64,000 nucleotides of DNA from Megaustenia siamemsis. Its lineage: Eukaryota > Mollusca > Gastropoda > Stylommatophora > Ariophantidae. Shown here piece after piece: positions 44,516-57,129 of the stretch (the first letter of the stretch is position 1; each line of letters opens with the position of its first letter). The stretch is taken from contig JAVIAB010000051.1 in assembly GCA_032433765.1 (NCBI GenBank), positions 154,848,554 to 154,912,553 on the forward strand, read 5' to 3'. The position numbers and the translations under genes were made by a program. The notes under the pieces were generated by a model, which did no database searches, had not been told where the DNA came from, and worked only from the letters and a program-made list of their open reading frames with translations.

Positions 44516-46139
44516 GGACTGTCTATTGTTCTTTGTTTTTTTTTTTCTGTTGTTAATTTTTGGTAATTTGTTTCTTCGTGTGTTGTAAATATATCTGTTC
44601 CCATGAAATGATTCATTGATTGACAAGTCTATTCTCTCTGCTGTCAGCATTTGATATTTTAGTGCGCTGTCTTTTGCTGCTGTGTATTTTCCTTTTCTTT
44701 TCTCTGTCAAGTGATTACCATTCTGTCTGAAAGCCATGGTGAGCATTAATTAACCCACGTTTCAACCAAATCTATCATGCCTTTCATCCTTCTCTCTCGG
44801 ATCTACCTCAGGTATTTACTTCGAGAAGAAATCAGTGGTGTCTCTTCACAATATTCCTGTCGGCGGCACCACTTTCGAAAAGTGAAAGCAAAGCTTCTAA
44901 CTCTCCAAAGAGTAGTTTTTTTGAAAGTCCCGTATCTCATTTCAAATGAAGCTTTAATGTAAGTTTGCAGAGAGTAGCAAATTGATTTGGCTGAAACGTT
45001 TTTTGTTCAGAATCTCATGTCTAATAACATCTTTGTCAAATTCATAAGCTTTTCTTGTTCTTAATTGTTTGGCGGTAACTTTTTAAAAATATATATTCAA
45101 AGTCATGATTTATCCAGCAGATAAAAGGTGTTCTATCTACAATCAGAGAGTGGTGTTTTATCTCTTCTAGGTCTTGGACGCTTTTGTATAATCGAGCCTC
45201 TTATCTTCCCTGCACTGCAGAAGTGGCTCTACAATATTAACGTTACATTTTGCAAATTTATTAAATTATACTTTAAATTTATTATTATTTAGAAAATTGA
45301 GGTAGCTCACTATTTTAGCATTTCAGTAAAATAAACTATATTTTCATATGTGCATTTACTATGAGTATTAACAACCTCATTCACCGAGCTCTATACTGAC
45401 GAATCAATAAGGTGCTCAAAAGGTCACTTGTCAAGTTTAGCAGGAAAGTTACGTGTGCCTTGAAGTTTTCCACGCTTGTTTTTTTTTTTTTCCACTTACA
45501 AATTGATAGTGTGTCCTTTAATTTTAATGAACAGAGAAGATGACTGACTGTAAAACCTTTAAATGGCAGTCTTTAAGTGCCTCTTGCGTTTTCACATAAT
45601 CTACTATCAAATAAAAATCCTACACTAGATCAGTTTTATAATAAACTTTGACATTTTTATTAAACTCGGAGAAATTCGAAGACTGCATGCAAAACTGAAA
45701 AGCAATAATCAACAAGTTTTCGAGAAAATTGATACGAGTTTGGGCAACAAGCAGAACTGACTACCAGAACCATCAAAGTACACATGGGACCAAGTGTTCT
45801 GTGAGTAGTTCTCATATATGTACCTTTTTTCATAATGTTTTCTTCCCAGGTCTGTCTGTGTATCTATCTTTTTCTTTATTCTTATTACAACAGTTTTCTA
45901 GTTTACACTCTTGATTCTTACTACAAATGTTTCCAATTTTAGACTTTTGATTCTTATTACACAAATTTTCTATTTTAGGCTACATTGCTTCTTAATGAAA
46001 CTGTTTTCTTTTTGAGACTCTCTTCTAGAAGCCACGATGAAGCAAACGCTTGTTAACAGAACCAGGAGGTCGAGTTCACTCGTCAGGTCAAGCTTCTTCT
46101 TGGTTCTATCAGCCTTAATTTCATTAGCACCGATTATTT
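44516..46139. other. Unassigned AT-rich sequence
   Basis: Several frames of 60-96 codons without motifs. T-runs near 44540 and 45480. The last 150 bp (45990-46139) join directly to the 45-bp array. No exon, element or RNA gene recognised. Confidence 0.4.
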
Positions 46140-48536
46140 TCTTGAAAACAAAGGTGGCTTTGTGCTGTACTGACGACACTGACCCATGGTAAAGAAAGGT
46201 GGCTTTGTGCTGTACTGACGACACTGACCCATTGTAAAGAAAGGTGGCTTTGTGCTGTACTGACGACACTGACCCACTGTAAAGAAAGGTGGCTTTGTGC
46301 TGTACTGACGACACTGACCCATGGTAAAGAAAGGTGGCTTTGTGCGATATTGACGACACTGACCCATGGTAAAGAAATGTGGCTTTGTGCTGTACTGACG
46401 ACACTGACCCATGGTAAAGAAAGGTGGCTTTGTGCTGTACTGACGAAACTGATCCATCGTAAAGAAAGGTGACTTTGTGCGGTACTGACGACACTGACCC
46501 ATGGTAAAGAAAGATGGCTTTGTGCTGTACTGACGACACTGACCGATGGAAAAAGAAAGGTGGCTTTGTGCTGTAGACGACACTGACCCATGGTAAAGAA
46601 ATGTGGCTTTATGCTGTACTGACGACACTGACCGATGGAAAAATAAAGGTGGCTTTGTGCTGTACTGACGACACTGACTCATGGTAAAGAAAGGTGGCTT
46701 TGTGCGGTACTGACGACACTGACTCATGGTAAAGAAAGGTGGCTTTGTGCGGTACTGACGACACTGACCCATGGTAAAGAAAGGTGGCTTTGTGCGGTAA
46801 TGACGACACTGACCCATGGTAAAGAAATGTGGCTTTGTGCTGTTCTGACGAAATTGACCGATGGAAAAAGAAATGTAGCTTTGTGCGGTACTGATGACAC
46901 TGACCCATGGTAAAGAAAGGTGGCTTTGTGCGATACTGACGACACTGACCCATGGTAAAGAAATGTGGCTTTGTGCGGTACTGACGACACTGACCCATGG
47001 TAAAGAAAGGTGGCTTTGTGCGGTACTGACGACACTGACCCATGGTAAAGAAAGGTGGCTTTGTGCGGTACTGACGACACTGACCCATGGTAAAGAAAGG
47101 TGGCTTTGTGCGGTACTGACGACACTGACCCATGGTAAAGAAAGGTGGCTTTGTGCGGTACTGACGACACTGACCCATGGTAAAGAAAGATGGCTTTGTG
47201 CTGTACTGACGACACTGACCGATGGAAAAAGAAAGGTGGCTTTGTGCTGTAGACGACACTGACCCATGGTAAAGAAATGTGGCTTTGTGCGGTACTGACG
47301 ACACTGACCCATGGTAAAGAAAGGTGGCTTTGTGCGGTACTGACGACACTGACCCATGGTAAAGAAAGGTGGCTTTGTGCGGTACTGACGACACTGACCC
47401 ATGGTAAAGAAAGATGGCTTTGTGCTGTACTGACGACACTGACCGATGGAAAAAGAAAGGTGGCTTTGTGCTGTAGACGACACTGACCCATGGTAAAGAA
47501 ATGTGGCTTTATGCTGTACTGACGACACTGACCGATGGAAAAATAAAGGTGGCTTTGTGCTGTACTGACGACACTGACCCATGGTAAAGAAAGGTGGCTT
47601 TGTGCGGTACTGACGACATTGACCCATGGTAAAGAAAGGTGACTTTGTGCGGTACTGACGACACTGACCCATGGTAAAGAAAGGTGGCTTTGTGCGGTAC
47701 TGACGACACTGACCCATTGTAAAGAAAGGTGGCTTTGTGCGGTACTGACGACACAGACCGATGGTAAAGAAATGTGGCTTTGTGCGGTACTGACGACACT
47801 GACCCATGGTAAAGAAATGTGGCTTTGTGCTGTACTGACGACACTGACCCATGGTAAAGAAATGTGGCTTTGTGCTGTACTGACGACACAGACCCATGGT
47901 AAAGAAAGGTGGCTTTGTGTGGTACTGACGACACTGACCCATGGTAAAGAAAGGTGGCTTTGTGCTGTACTGACGACACTGACCCATGGTAAAGAAATGT
48001 GGCTTTGTGCTGTACTGACGACACTGACCCAGGGTAAAGAAATGTGGCTTTGTGCTGTACTGACGACACAGACCCATGGTAAAGAAAGGTGGCTTTGTGC
48101 GATACTGAATACACTGACCCATGGTAAAGAAATGTGGCTTTGTGCTGTACTGACGACACAGACCCATGGTAAAGAAATGTGGCTTTGTGCGGTACTGACG
48201 ACACTGACCCATGATAAACAAAGGTGGCTTTGTGCGGTACTGACGACACTGAACCATGGTAAAGAAAGGTGGCTTTGTGCTGTACTGACGACACTGACCC
48301 ATGGTAAAGAATGGTGGCTTTATGCGGTACTGACGACACTGACCCTTGTAAAGAACGGTGGCTTTGTGCGGTACTGACGACACTGACCCATGGTAAAGAA
48401 ATGTGGCTTTGTGCGATACTGACGACACTGACCCATGTTAAGAAAGGTGGCTTTGTGCGGTGCTGACGACACTGAACCATGATAAAGAAAGGTGGCTTTG
48501 TGCGGTACTGACGACACTGACCCGTGGTAAAGAAAA
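46140..48536. repeat. Minisatellite, 45-bp unit, about 53 copies
   Basis: Unit ACTGACCCATGGTAAAGAAA then GGTGGCTTTGTGCGGTACTG then ACGAC. Occasional GACCGATGGAAAAAGAAA and GCTGTAGACG variants recur in order at 46540-46640 and 47440-47540, a 900-bp (20-unit) higher-order period. Since 45 is divisible by three and no frame contains a stop, very long frames appear on both strands (for example 46134-48428, minus); these are not genes. Confidence 0.97.
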
Positions 48537-48551
48537 ATGTGAACACAAACA

Positions 48552-49938
48552 TCATCGTCATCATCGAGTGCCGTCTCCGCAACGAAGGTTGGCTGCCATG
48601 GAGCGCCATTCTGTTCTGTCTCTTGCTTTGATGGTGCAAGTTGTCATAGGCTGATTTTGTCCATCTTTTGATGTTACTCATCCATGTTAGTCTTGGTCTG
48701 CTTCTGCCTCTTTTACCTTGTATTTTCCCCTCCGGGATTACTTTTAGTAGGCTTTTGTGTCTTTTAACATGGCCCAAAAAAAGCATTTGTCTTGTTTTAA
48801 TTGTGCTTAGTAGTTCTCTTTTCATTTTTAGTTGTTTTAAGACTTCATCGTTTGTTTTCTTTTTCTCCTATCCAATTCTATCTATTCTTGTATATATCCA
48901 CATTTCAAAGGCTTCAATTCTCTGTTCTGGTTTCTTGTCTAATGTCCATGTTTCTGCACCATATAGGAATGTTGAGAAGACATAATATTTTGCTATTCTT
49001 AGTTTTAGCCCTCGTGTTATTTGTTTTGATGTTAGTATGTTCTTCATGACATTAAAATTACTTTTTGCCATTCCTATTCTTTTGTTTATTTCAGTTGTAC
49101 ATTTTCCATCACTGGTTATAGTATGTCCAAGGTAGTTGTTCTGAACTGTCTCTAGGTCTATTCCTTCAATTTTGATATCCACTTGCGGGTTTTGAGTATT
49201 TTCTTTGTTTATGATCAAAGTTTTAGTCTTTTTGATATTCATATCTAGTCCATATTTTTTGCTTGTCATGTTTATTTCATTAAGTAATTGTTGTAGATCT
49301 TTAGGATTTTCTTCTGGTAGTACAGTATCGTCAGCATTTCTTAGGTTATTGATTATCTTTCCATTAATTTGTAGGCCTGGCATCTCTATGATGTTTTTAA
49401 AGATTTTTTTAATTTCTTTGCTCAGTGTATAGATTGAACAAGCTTGGTGATAGGATGCATCCTTGTCTTACTCCTCTTTTTATATCAATGGGTGTAGAGT
49501 TCTCTTTGTTATATTTTATTATTGCTGTTTGCTCCCAGTATAGATTACATATTAGTCGTATGTCCATGTCATCTAGATGTATCTGTTTCAGGCATTCTAT
49601 AAGTTATTTGTTGTGTACTCCATCAAAATCTTTGGTGTAGTCTATGAAGCAGGCATATATTGGTTTGTTTACTTCTGTGTACTTTTCGATTAATGTTCTC
49701 ATGCAAAATATGGCTTCTTTTGTCCCGCTATTTTTCCTAAATCCAAATTGCTGCTCATCTAATTCAGTACTGATTTTATTCTGAATCCTTCCCTGTATAA
49801 CTTTTAGCAAGATTTTTGTTACTTGGCTCATTAGGCTTATTGTTCTAAAGTCACTGCCTTCAACTGCAGCATTCTTTTTAGGCAATGCAATGAAAGTTGA
49901 TGTTTTTAGTTCATTTAGTATGTATCTAGTGTGGTATA
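48552..49938 (-). mobile_element. LINE family B insertion with 11-bp target-site duplication
   Basis: GAACACAAACA is repeated at 48541-48551 and 49939-49949, so the 1,387-bp insert is exact. On the minus strand: LKTSTFIALPKKNAAVEG, QQFGFRKNSGTKEAIFCM and PIYACFIDYTKDFDG, then stop near 49604. Later, LRNADDTVL (YADD changed to NADD), NYLGHTITSDGKC, FLYGAETWTLDKK and FLGHVKRHKSLLKV, ending LHGSQPSLRRRHSMMTM. The 3' tail is GATGATGACGATGATG. Nonsense codons at several points and the altered catalytic box make it inactive. Lies directly next to the 45-bp array. Confidence 0.93.
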
Positions 49939-50014
49939 GAACACAAACACCAAGTATAATATATTCCTCAAATTGGGGGGGGGGGCCTCTTGTTTTTTTT
50001 AATGAAGTTCTCTC

Positions 50015-50180
50015 CACAACAACGGTCTACCACAACGGTTTACCACAACGGTTTACCACAATGGTCTACCACAACGGTCTACCACAACGGTCTACCACAA
50101 TGGTCTACCACAACGGTCTACCACAATGGTCTACCACAACGGTCTACCAACACGGTCTATCATAACGGTCTACCATAACA
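50015..50180. repeat. Minisatellite, 13-bp unit, about 12 copies
   Basis: Unit GTCTACCACAACG with AATG and TTTACC variants. It begins shortly after a G-run (49975-49985). Confidence 0.94.
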
Positions 50181-50287
50181 GTCAAATACTGTCAGAGACA
50201 GCAACTGACGTGACGCGCTGATCTTTGAGTCCCCTCTAATTGACAAGCGTTGAGAAAGTGACCCCAGAACGAAGAAGAAATCTCGCA

Positions 50288-52112
50288 CATAAGCTGTTAT
50301 TGATTGCATCTCTCAAAGAGTGTGTGCACAGAAGCTGTTATTGATTGCATCTCTCAAAGAGTGTGTGCACAGAAGATGTTATTGATTGCATCTCTCAATG
50401 ACTGTGTGCACAGAAGCTGTTATTGATTGCATCTCTCAATGACTATGTGCACAGAAGCTGTTATTGATTGCATCTCTCAATGACTGTGTGCACAGAAGCT
50501 GTTATTCATTGCATCTCTCAATGACTGTGTGCACAGAAGCTGTTATTGATTGCATCTCTCAATGACTATGTGCACAGAAGCTGTTATTGATTGCATCTCT
50601 CAATGACTATGTGCACAGAAGCTGTTATTCATTGCATCTCTCAATGACTATGTGCACAGAAGCTGTTATTGATTGCATCTCTCAATGACTGTGTGCACAG
50701 AAGCTATTATTGATTGCATCTCTCAATGACTGTGTGCACAGAAGCTGTTATTGATTGCATCTCTCAATGACTGTGTGCACAGAAGCTGTTATTGATTGCA
50801 TCTCTCAATGACTGTGTGCACAGAAGCTATTATTGATTGCATCTCTCAATAACTATGTGCACAGAAGCTGTTATTGATTGCATCTCTCAATGACTATGTG
50901 CACAGAAGCTGTTATTCATTGCATCTCTCAATGACTATGTGCACAGAAGCTGTTATTCATTGCATCTCTCAATGACTATGTGCACAGAAGCTGTTATTCA
51001 TTGCATCTCTCAATGACTGTGTGCACAGAAGCTGTTATTCATTGCATCTCTCAATGACTGTGTGCACAGAAGCTATTATTGATTGCATCTCTCAATGACT
51101 GTGTGCACAGAAGCTGTTATTGATTGCATCTCTCAATGACTGTGTGCACAGAAGCTGTTATTGATTGCATCTTTCAATGACTGTGTGCACAGAAGCTATT
51201 ATTGATTGCATCTCTCAATGACTATGTGCACAGAAGCTGTTATTGATTGCATCTCTCAATGACTATGTGCACAGAAGCTATTATTGATTGCATCTCTCAA
51301 TGACTATGTGCACAGAAGCTGTTATTGATTGCATCTCTCAATGACTATGTGCACAGAAGCTATTATTGATTGCATCTCTCAATGACTATGTGCACAGAAG
51401 CTGTTATTGATTGCATCTCTCAATGACTATGTGCACAGAAGCTGTTATTGATTGCATCTCTCAATGACTATGTGCACAGAAGCTGTTATTGATTGCATCT
51501 CTCAATGACTATGTGCACAGAAGCTATTATTGATTGCATCTCTCAATGACTATGTGCACAGAAGCTGTTATTGATTGCATCTCTCAATGACTATGTGCAC
51601 AGAAGCTATTATTGATTGCATCTCTCAATGACTATGTGCACAGAAGCTATTATTGATTGCATCTCTCAATGACTATGTGCACAGAAGCTGTTATTGATTG
51701 CATCTCTCAATGACTATGTGCACAGAAGCTGTTATTGATTGCATCTCTCAATGACTATGTGCACAGAAGCTGTTATTGATTCATCTCTCAATGACTATGT
51801 GCACAGAAGCTGTTATTGATTGCATCTCTCAATGACTATGTGCACAGAAGCTATTATTGATTGCATCTCTCAATGACTATGTGCACAGAAGCTGTTATTG
51901 ATTGCATCTCTCAATGACTATGTGCACAGAAGCTATTATTGATTGCATCTCTCAATGACTATGTGCACAGAAGCTATTATTGATTGCATCTCTCAATGAC
52001 TATGTGCACAGAAGCTATTATTGATTGCATCTTTCAATGACTATGTGCACAGAAGCTATTATTGATTGCATCTCTCAATGACTATGTGCACAGAAGCTAT
52101 TATTGATTGCAT
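50288..52112. repeat. Minisatellite, 41-bp unit, about 44 copies
   Basis: Unit GAAGCTGTTATTGATTGCAT then CTCTCAATGACTATGTGCAC. Main variable sites are CTGTTA/CTATTA, TGATTG/TCATTG and CTATG/CTGTG; TCATTG variants cluster at 50480-51040. It ends at 52112, about 475 bp before the EGF/lectin-like pseudogene. Confidence 0.97.
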
Positions 52113-52587
52113 AATCGGTTTACGATGGTAACAATATTGTCAATAATTGTGAGGTGCGTGGAAAGAAAATGAACAAATCCGGTTTTGTGAGTATGTCTCT
52201 CAAAGGGGAGCAATCCTCACATCTAGGATTAACTTTTCTTGATCTGTTTCCAAATATTTATATTTTACTGTCAATATCGTGAACGTATCAGCTGCTGCTG
52301 GCTGTATATTCGTTTTGGATAAGAGGATACATTTTTTTTTGAACAAATCAAATGAGTCACAAATATTAGCAAACCGAAATCATGTTATCAGAATGTAAAC
52401 AATGTTGACTTTCCTTGGCTCCAACGGTTTATCTCATTCTATTAGAGAATTTGCATGCTATCTGTTACCACAGTGAGTTGGCGGATTTTTATGAAATGTA
52501 ATCACTGGTTTGATAATAAATGTGTATACACAGTACGTTAACCATCGCTGTAGATCAAGTCTTTATTCGCTGGCTTCGTTAGCAACC
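52113..52587. other. Unassigned AT-rich sequence upstream of the EGF/lectin-like pseudogene
   Basis: Contains an in-frame extension (52510-52587) that does not look like a signal peptide. TTCGTTAG at 52576-52583 could be a splice acceptor just before the recognisable coding part. Exons upstream of the window's arrays were not found. Confidence 0.4.
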
Positions 52588-54009
52588 ATGGAAGCTAATG
52601 ACCTTACTTGTGCCGACGGTTGGTTTGGGGCAAATTGTATGTTACAATGTCACTGCTATAATGGCTTAGTTTGTGACAAAACTACAGGGACATGCCCAAA
52701 CAATGACAGTTGTCAGCACAAAATTTTCGGACCCCAGTGTCAGTACTTGGATTTTATTTGCAAATATGCCCAAAAATCTGGGCCTACTTTCCTGTTTGAT
52801 AACAACGACACCTCATGTGGTCCGGACACAGATTCTACATCAGTTGAGACAACTCTCAATCAATCTTTTCCGTGCTCCTGGTTTGGGATTTATGCAAATG
52901 ACTTAAACTATCCGGACAGTTTTACGGTAAAACTGAATGGTTCTGCCTCATGTAACAATGTATCAAGGTTTGTGGTTAGTCCGCACGAGATTGATGCCTT
53001 CTGCCCTTTGGCTGGTCTGATCGGCGGGTTACGGATTGAAGGGGCGATAGTTGCAAGTGTCTGCTCCATCTGCATTGGCGGGGGTCGGAAAGTGGCTCTC
53101 AAACAGATCACAAACCAGACCGACAAATTTGATGATTGTTATACAGGAGACGGATGTGGACCAGAGGCCGCAGTTGATGGCAAAACAAGGACCAATCTCT
53201 ATGACAATGACTGCACACACACACACAATGGAGAAGTGGAACCAATTCTGTTTACTGGTATCTGAACTTTGCAACGCCCCAAAAGACTCACATCATTCGA
53301 ATCTATCATCGAGCTGGCACTATGATTCGGGTGGAGAATGCCACTCTGGGGGCTTTCTCTGACAGTGGCGGAGTGGTGTTCCAGTATAATGATATATCAT
53401 ACTCTAATTTATCTGTGAACACTATTGTAGTCAAAACACAAACGTCAATGGCACACATTAAGATTGAGTTCTCGCCGACCGTTTCGCAGGCCGACAGTGC
53501 ACTGACGGTATGTGAGGTGCGGGCATTTGCAGACACCTATTGTCTGGACGGGCATTCTTGGTCGTTTTGTGCAGTGTGTAGTGGGTGTAGTAAAGGCTGC
53601 AGTGTCATCATCGGTACTTGTCACGGCTACTGTTCACATGGGATCTATGGACACGACTGTTCCGGGTCTTGTCTCAGTGTCTGTCCTTTATTTGAGGAAA
53701 AATCTGGAAAATGCCTACAATGTAAACATCTTGGCTATACCTGTAATGACACTTGTCCGATGGTAATTTTGGGCTACAGTGCGAACAGATGTGTTCTGAT
53801 GGCTGTGACATCATATGTACTCTCAAATGTCCGGACAACTGTTTCAACGACACCTGTCAACAGTCGATCGGGAATCTGTACATGCAAGAGAACGTTCTAT
53901 GGGTCAGACTGCACTCTCAAATCTCCGAACAACTGTTTAACGAAACCTGTGATTCCCACGATCAGAAGAGTCTGCCGACTACAACAAGCCCAAGCATATG
54001 GGCACTTTA
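52588..54009 (+). pseudogene. Secreted/surface protein with EGF-like repeats and a galactose-binding-like domain, broken
   Basis: Starts MEANDLTCADGWFGANC, a cysteine-rich EGF-like stretch resembling mollusc multiple-EGF proteins. A segment with paired cysteines follows (52760-53080). A fucolectin-like galactose-binding domain then begins at VALKQITNQT, includes AAVDGKTRTN and runs to TVCEVRAFADTYC (53092-53540). Further EGF-like repeats (GIYGHDCSGSC, CPDNCFNDTC) extend to a short C-terminus at 54009. Reading frame is lost in a (CA)n run at 53214-53227, after CNDTC near 53757, at about 53869 and at about 53938, where a single missing C is clear from comparison with the preceding repeat. One repeat cysteine is also changed to serine (53923 region). 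No transmembrane segment remains. Most likely a pseudogene copy; sequencing errors are a less likely alternative. Confidence 0.82.
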
Positions 54010-54044
54010 ATGTGTTTCTGTGCTAGACATGGTTCATTTTTTGG

Positions 54045-54970
54045 TGTTTTTTAGTGAAGCCATGGCTCATATCTTGCTTTGTTTCTGTCCTAGCCATGGC
54101 TCATATCTTAGCTTGTGTGTGCTAGCCATGGCTCATATCTTGGTGTGTGTCATGTTAGTCATATCTCATATCTCGGTGTGTCCGTGTTAATCATGTCTCA
54201 TATCTTTATGTGTGTCTGTGTTTAGTCATATCTCATATCTTAGTGTGTACCAGTGTTAGTCATATGTCATATCTTTGTGTGTGCATGTCTGGGTTAGTGA
54301 TATCTCATATCTTTGTGTGCATGTTTATGTTAGTCATATCTCATATCTTTGTGTGTGCATGTCTGTGTTTGTCACATCTCATATCCTTCTTCTTCTTCTT
54401 CTTTTCTCTTTCACTGATACCTAAAAGGTGTCGTGGTTTATATCATTTGTCGTTCTTGTGCTGCTCGAATTGTCTGAATTAGTGATTTTCCTTTGTTGTT
54501 ACATGTCTCTGTCACTGCATCTATCCATCTTCTTCTGGGTCTTCCTCTTGGTCTTTTTCCATGCATTCTCGAGAAGAACGCCCTTGATGGTGATAGGTGA
54601 GGATTCATTCTGACCTTGTGTGTGCATATCTATGTTAGTCATATCTCTTATCTTTGTGTGCATGTCTATGTTAGGCATGTGTCATATCTTTGTGTGTGCA
54701 TGTCAATGTCAGTTATATCTCATATCTTTATGTGCATGTTTATGTTAGTCATGTGTCATATATCTTGATGTGTGTCAGTGTTAGTCATGCCTCGTATCGC
54801 TGTGTGCATGTCTGTATTAGTCACATCTCATATCTTTGTGTGTGCATGTCTGTGTTAGTCATATCTCACATCTTTGTGTGTGTATGTCTGTGTTAGTCAC
54901 ATCTCACATCTTTGTGTGTCCGTGTCTGTGTTAGTTACATCTCACATCTTTGTGTGTCCGTGTCTGTGTT
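54045..54970. repeat. Minisatellite, about 36-40-bp unit, roughly 18 diverged copies
   Basis: Units contain GTGTTAGTCATATCTCATAT and CTTTGTGTGTGCATGTCT. Early units (54045-54150) contain CATGGCTCATATCTT variants. It continues into a family D copy at its right end and is the same unit, inverted, as 14285-14460. A LINE fragment interrupts it at 54382-54620. Confidence 0.9.
54382..54620 (-). mobile_element. LINE 3' fragment inserted in the 36-40-bp array
   Basis: The minus strand reads GKRPRGRPRRRWIDAVTETC-like (start partly altered), then KSLIQTIRAAQERQ, the basic C-terminal tail of an RTE-like RT, ending in a (GAA)n tail (CTTCTTCTTC on the plus strand at 54383-54402). About 240 bp; array units resume on both sides, so it is a later insertion. 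Confidence 0.8.
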
Positions 54971-55310
54971 AGTCACCTCTAGTAACTCGGGCAGATGGTG
55001 CTCGTAAACCTGGGAGGGCCTACCATCTAAGGGCAGAATCCCCCTACAGAAAAGACAATCTGCTGCCTTGCAGGAAGATTGGGGACAATCAAAGGCTAGG
55101 GAAAGCAAACCCGAATAAAATGCTGGCTGAAATCGGATGCACTGGGCCACTGGCGCAGAACACAGTGCAACGTATTAACGGGTGTTCAGTCAGAGTGGAT
55201 CTGACAGACTCTAATTGTGATGTTCTGTCTGTGGGGGCGATCAACACACTTAGCCTGACAGCTGACTTCATATGAGAGTCTGGAATCCTTACTCTGATTG
55301 AGTCCTGAAC

Positions 55311-55350
<40 letters not shown>
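54970..55350 (+). mobile_element. Dispersed repeat family D, copy 3
   Basis: Same 3' part as 23872-24245 (inverse): GTCACCTCTAGTAACTCGGG, GGAAGATTGGGGACAATC, CACTGGGCCACTGGCGCAGA, then a (GA)n tail at 55314-55350. The upstream part is replaced by the minisatellite at 54045-54970, as in copy 1. Confidence 0.85.
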
Positions 55351-55354
<4 letters not shown>

Positions 55355-55944
55355 TGTTAACAATAATAGCGCTCTCAGCGACAGTTAGTACTTCTTCAAA
55401 AATTGTCAGTCAAGGTTAGTCACGTGCCGCAATTAAATTAGTATATCAGCATGCCAGCAGGGACACATGCACATCAAGCAATACAAATATAAGAGACACG
55501 CTACTGTATGGTTAACAAGCAAAGAGCGCTGCAGTAAGCGTGTTGTGATCGCCACTATAACTAGCAGCATACTATCATCCCTAGCTGGGCACGTCAACAC
55601 AAACAAATTACGTTATTGATTCACTCAGCGATTATGTTTGTTCACACATACAAGTATATGCTTTCCGCTAGACTGTTGGAATGAAAGGAAGCCTTGGACT
55701 GTAACTATAATGTACAATACATTTACAGTAAAAAAGTACGGCTGACTGACTTCTGTTGGTGGATTCCAACAGATAAAAGAACAATTTAGAAAATACTACA
55801 ACCACAAGATCACGATGTAGCAGGAAGTATAAAATGGTTAGAGACAGCGCTTCCCGGCTCTTTCTGTTGAGTTCTTTTATTATATGAGACAGTGCACTTA
55901 CGACACCATTTTGTGATTTAAAAAAGTAACATGCGAGACATTTT
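55351..55944. other. Unassigned sequence
   Basis: No recognisable gene or repeat between the family D tail and the 20-bp array. The C-terminal part of the long minus-strand frame (down to 55668) extends from the array and has no known motif. Confidence 0.45.
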
Positions 55945-57068
55945 ACAATAGCAAAATAACAGCGGTAACAGCAAAATAACAGCGGTAACAGCAAAATAAC
56001 AGCGGTAACAGCAAAGTAACAACGGTAACAGCAAAATAACAACTGTAACAGCAAAGTAACAACGGTAACAGCAAAGTAACAGCTGTAACAGCAAAGTAAC
56101 AACTGTAACAGCAAAGTAACAACTGTAACAGCAAAATAACAACGGTAACAGCAAAGTAACAACTGTAACAGCAAAATAACAGCGGTAACAGCAAAGTAAC
56201 AACTGTAACAGCAAAATAACAACGGTAACAGCAAAGTAACAACTGTAACAGCAAAATAACAGCGGTAACAGCAAAGTAACAACGGTAACAGCAAAGTAAC
56301 AACTGTAACAGCAAAGTAACAGCGGTAACAGCAAAGTAACAGCTGTAACAGCAAAATAACAACGGTAACAGCAAAGTAACAACTGTAACAGCAAAATAAC
56401 AACGGTAACAGCAAAGTAACAACTGTAACAGCAAAATAACAACGGTAACAGCAAAGTAACAACTGTAACAGCAAAATAACAACGGTAACAGCAAAGTAAC
56501 AACTGTAACAGCAAAATAACAACGGTAACAGCAAAGTAACAACTGTAACAGCAAAATAACAGCGGTAACAGCAAAGTAACAACGGTAACAGCAAAATAAC
56601 AGCGGTAACAGCAAAGTAACAACGGTAACAGCAAAATAACAGCGGTAACAGCAAAGTAACAACGGTAACAGCAAAGTAACAACTGTAACAGCAAAGTAAC
56701 AACGGTAACAGCAAAATAACAGCGGTAACAGCAAAGTAACAATGGTAACAGCAAAGTAACAACTGTAACAGCAAAATAACAACTGTAACAGCAAAGTAAC
56801 AACGGTAACAGCAAAGTAACAGCTGTAACAGCAAAGTAACAACTGTAACAGCAAAGTAACAACCGTAACAGCAAACTAACTGTAACAGCATAGGAACAAC
56901 TGTAACAGCAAAGTAACAACTGTAACAGCAAAATAACAACTGTAACAGCAAAGTAACTGTAACGGCAATGTAACAATTGTAAAAGCATATTAACAATCGT
57001 AACAGCAAAGTAACAACCGTAACAGCAAAATAACAACTGTAACAGCGAAGTAACAACTGTAACAGCAA
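55945..57068. repeat. Minisatellite, 20-bp unit, about 56 copies, partly in 40-bp dimers
   Basis: Unit CGGTAACAGCAAAATAACAA with AAAGTAAC and ACTGTAAC variants. Between 56345 and 56560 the two variants alternate, giving a 40-bp period. All three minus-strand frames lack stops for 300 or more codons (CCYSCYFAVTVVTLLL), which is an artefact of the unit. Confidence 0.97.
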
Positions 57069-57129
57069 TGAATAATGTTCAGGTGTCTTATTTCTGTATT
57101 AGTACAGATGGACCATTAAAATGAGCTGG

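Noticed and set aside
46134..48428. 764-codon minus-strand frame, the longest complete frame in the window
   Set aside because: It lies entirely within the 45-bp minisatellite. The period is divisible by three and the unit has no stop in several frames on both strands.
55668..57068. Cysteine- and leucine-rich minus-strand frames of 300-466 codons resembling membrane segments
   Set aside because: Translations of the 20-bp array; all three frames are open, which is expected from the unit and not from selection.
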